Of a stretch of 6,323 bases of DNA, positions 5,402 through 6,323 are shown one piece after another. The DNA is from CAZNPW01 sp964575185 (GTDB lineage Bacteria; Pseudomonadota; Alphaproteobacteria; Rhodobacterales; Rhodobacteraceae). Position 1 is the stretch's first letter, and each line of letters begins with the position of its first letter. Location of the stretch: the NCBI GenBank assembly GCA_964575185.1, contig CAZNPW010000097.1, positions 1-6,323 on the forward strand, read 5' to 3'. The notes beneath the pieces were generated by a model that was not told the origin of the DNA, searched no databases, and saw nothing but the letters and a program-made list of their open reading frames with translations. The translations under genes were made by a program, and so were the position numbers.

Positions 5402-6323
5402 ATGTCCGACGACCACCTGCCGATCCAGACCCCCGACTGCCCCGCCCCCGAAGCCTTCCTGGATGCCGAAGCCGCCGTGACCCGGCTCGAGACGCTGCAT
5501 GCCCAGGCGACCGCCTTCCTCGTCCGGCACTTCAGCGCCACGGTCCGTTCGGGCCGCCCGGCCCACCGCTTCCGCGCCTTCTACCCCGAAGTGCGGCTGA
5601 CCGTGACCAGCTTCACCCGCACCGACAGCCGGATGTCCTTCGGCCATGTCTCGGCCCCGGGCACCTACGCCACCACGATCACCCGGCCCGACCTCTTCCG
5701 CAACTACCTGATCCAGCAGATCGGGCTCCTGATCCAGCACCACGGGATGCCCGTCGTGATCGGCCCGTCCGACACGCCGATTCCCGTCCACTTCGCCGTC
5801 GCGGGCAACCCGGCGGTCAGCGTGCCGCAGGAGGGCGTGCTCGACTTCAGCTTGCGCGACGTGTTCGACGTGCCCGACCTGTCAACGACCAACGACGACA
5901 TCGTCAACGGCACCCGCCTGCGCAACCGCGACGGCTCGCGCCCGCTCGCGCCCTTCACGGCGCAGCGGGTGGACTACTCGCTCGCCCGCCTCACGCACTA
6001 CACCGCGACCGACCCGCGGCATTTCCAGAACCACGTCCTGTTCACCAACTACCAGTTCTACGTCGACGAGTTCGAATCCTACGCGCGCGAGGTGCTGGCC
6101 GAGCCGGCGCAGGGCTACACGTCCTTCGTCGCCACCGGCGACGCCGAGATCGTGGCCCCCGACGGCGTCCTGGCCCCGCCGGTCAAGCTGCCGCAGATGC
6201 CGACCTACCACCTGAAGCGCGCCGACGGGAACGGGATCACGCTGGTCAACATCGGCGTCGGCCCTTCCAACGCCAAGACCGCGACCGACCACATCGCCGT
6301 CCTGCGCCCCCACGCCTGGCTGA
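5402..6323 (+). CDS. amn: AMP nucleosidase, N-terminal part (cut by window edge)
   Basis: AMP nucleosidase hydrolyses AMP to adenine and ribose 5-phosphate in the cytoplasm and helps set adenylate pools. The first 307 codons are present; the E. coli enzyme has about 484 residues, so the C-terminal third lies beyond the right edge. The TGA that ends the window is out of frame (the last codon is CTG at 6320-6322). Recognised segments shared with E. coli Amn are the N-terminal regulatory domain with GTYATTITRPDLFRNYL (87-103), RVDYSLARLTHYT (189-201), HVLFTNYQFYVDEF (211-224) and QMPTYHLKRADGNGITLVNIGVGPSNAKT (265-293). That last block opens the nucleoside-phosphorylase-like catalytic domain. 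ATG 5402 has AAGGGG (5389-5394) seven bases upstream and a sigma70-like promoter. It is divergent from the DUF892 stress gene, sharing a 142-base control region. The N-terminal 25 residues are variable relative to E. coli. Confidence 0.96.
   Translation, partial: MSDDHLPIQTPDCPAPEAFLDAEAAVTRLETLHAQATAFLVRHFSATVRSGRPAHRFRAFYPEVRLTVTSFTRTDSRMSFGHVSAPGTYATTITRPDLFRNYLIQQIGLLIQHHGMPVVIGPSDTPIPVHFAVAGNPAVSVPQEGVLDFSLRDVFDVPDLSTTNDDIVNGTRLRNRDGSRPLAPFTAQRVDYSLARLTHYTATDPRHFQNHVLFTNYQFYVDEFESYAREVLAEPAQGYTSFVATGDAEIVAPDGVLAPPVKLPQMPTYHLKRADGNGITLVNIGVGPSNAKTATDHIAVLRPHAWL

Noticed and set aside
5882..6313. A 143-codon minus-strand open frame inside amn
   Set aside because: It is antisense to conserved Amn blocks and its translation is Val/Gly/Arg-rich low complexity.
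6321..6323. TGA at the very end of the window as a stop for amn
   Set aside because: It is out of frame. The frame reads CTG at 6320-6322, and E. coli Amn continues at this point with the catalytic domain.

Overview
The window is uniformly GC-rich, with third codon positions dominated by G and C, and encodes seven genes of ordinary bacterial type. Gene content, Alphaproteobacteria-like promoter motifs and a GC-rich intergenic element typical of Rhodobacteraceae suggest an alphaproteobacterial chromosome, probably Rhodobacterales (Paracoccus/Rhodobacter/Rhodovulum-like). This placement is inferred from style and protein similarity remembered from the families; no search was run. There are no mobile elements, tRNAs, rRNAs or CRISPR arrays.

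Layout. (1) 1-1067, minus: the N-terminal 355 residues of the disaggregase ClpB, running off the left edge, with a heat-shock (RpoH/sigma32-like) promoter candidate at 1136-1164. (2) 1170-1225: a G-run hairpin element, the likely terminator of the next operon. (3) 2838-1244, minus: a two-gene operon with a 4-base GTGA overlap, made of an unrecognised 257-aa protein followed by a 274-aa cytoplasmic TolB-like (PD40) beta-propeller. (4) 2839-2953: a divergent promoter region. (5) 2954-3970, plus: a zinc-dependent medium-chain alcohol dehydrogenase, then pyrF (4001-4684) 30 bases later. (6) 4692-4722: a strong hairpin between the convergent pyrF and ferritin-like genes. (7) 5259-4741, minus: a DUF892/YciE-like ferritin-fold stress protein, with a textbook GGAAC-N16-CGTT promoter of the EcfG general-stress type. 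(8) 5402-6323, plus: amn (AMP nucleosidase), truncated by the right edge, with its own sigma70-like promoter. The 142-base gap between the last two genes also holds three CCYGTCAC direct repeats and a small palindrome around the amn -10.

How the genes fit together. The region mixes stress response (ClpB under RpoH, DUF892 under EcfG) with nucleotide metabolism (pyrF for UMP synthesis, amn for AMP turnover). These look like independent neighbouring transcription units, not one pathway. The least explained unit is the coupled unknown-protein/propeller pair. I see no clear new system such as a defence island, a biosynthetic cluster or a retroelement. The most informative signals are regulatory: two alternative-sigma promoters, the operator-like repeats upstream of amn/DUF892, and the intergenic hairpin element.
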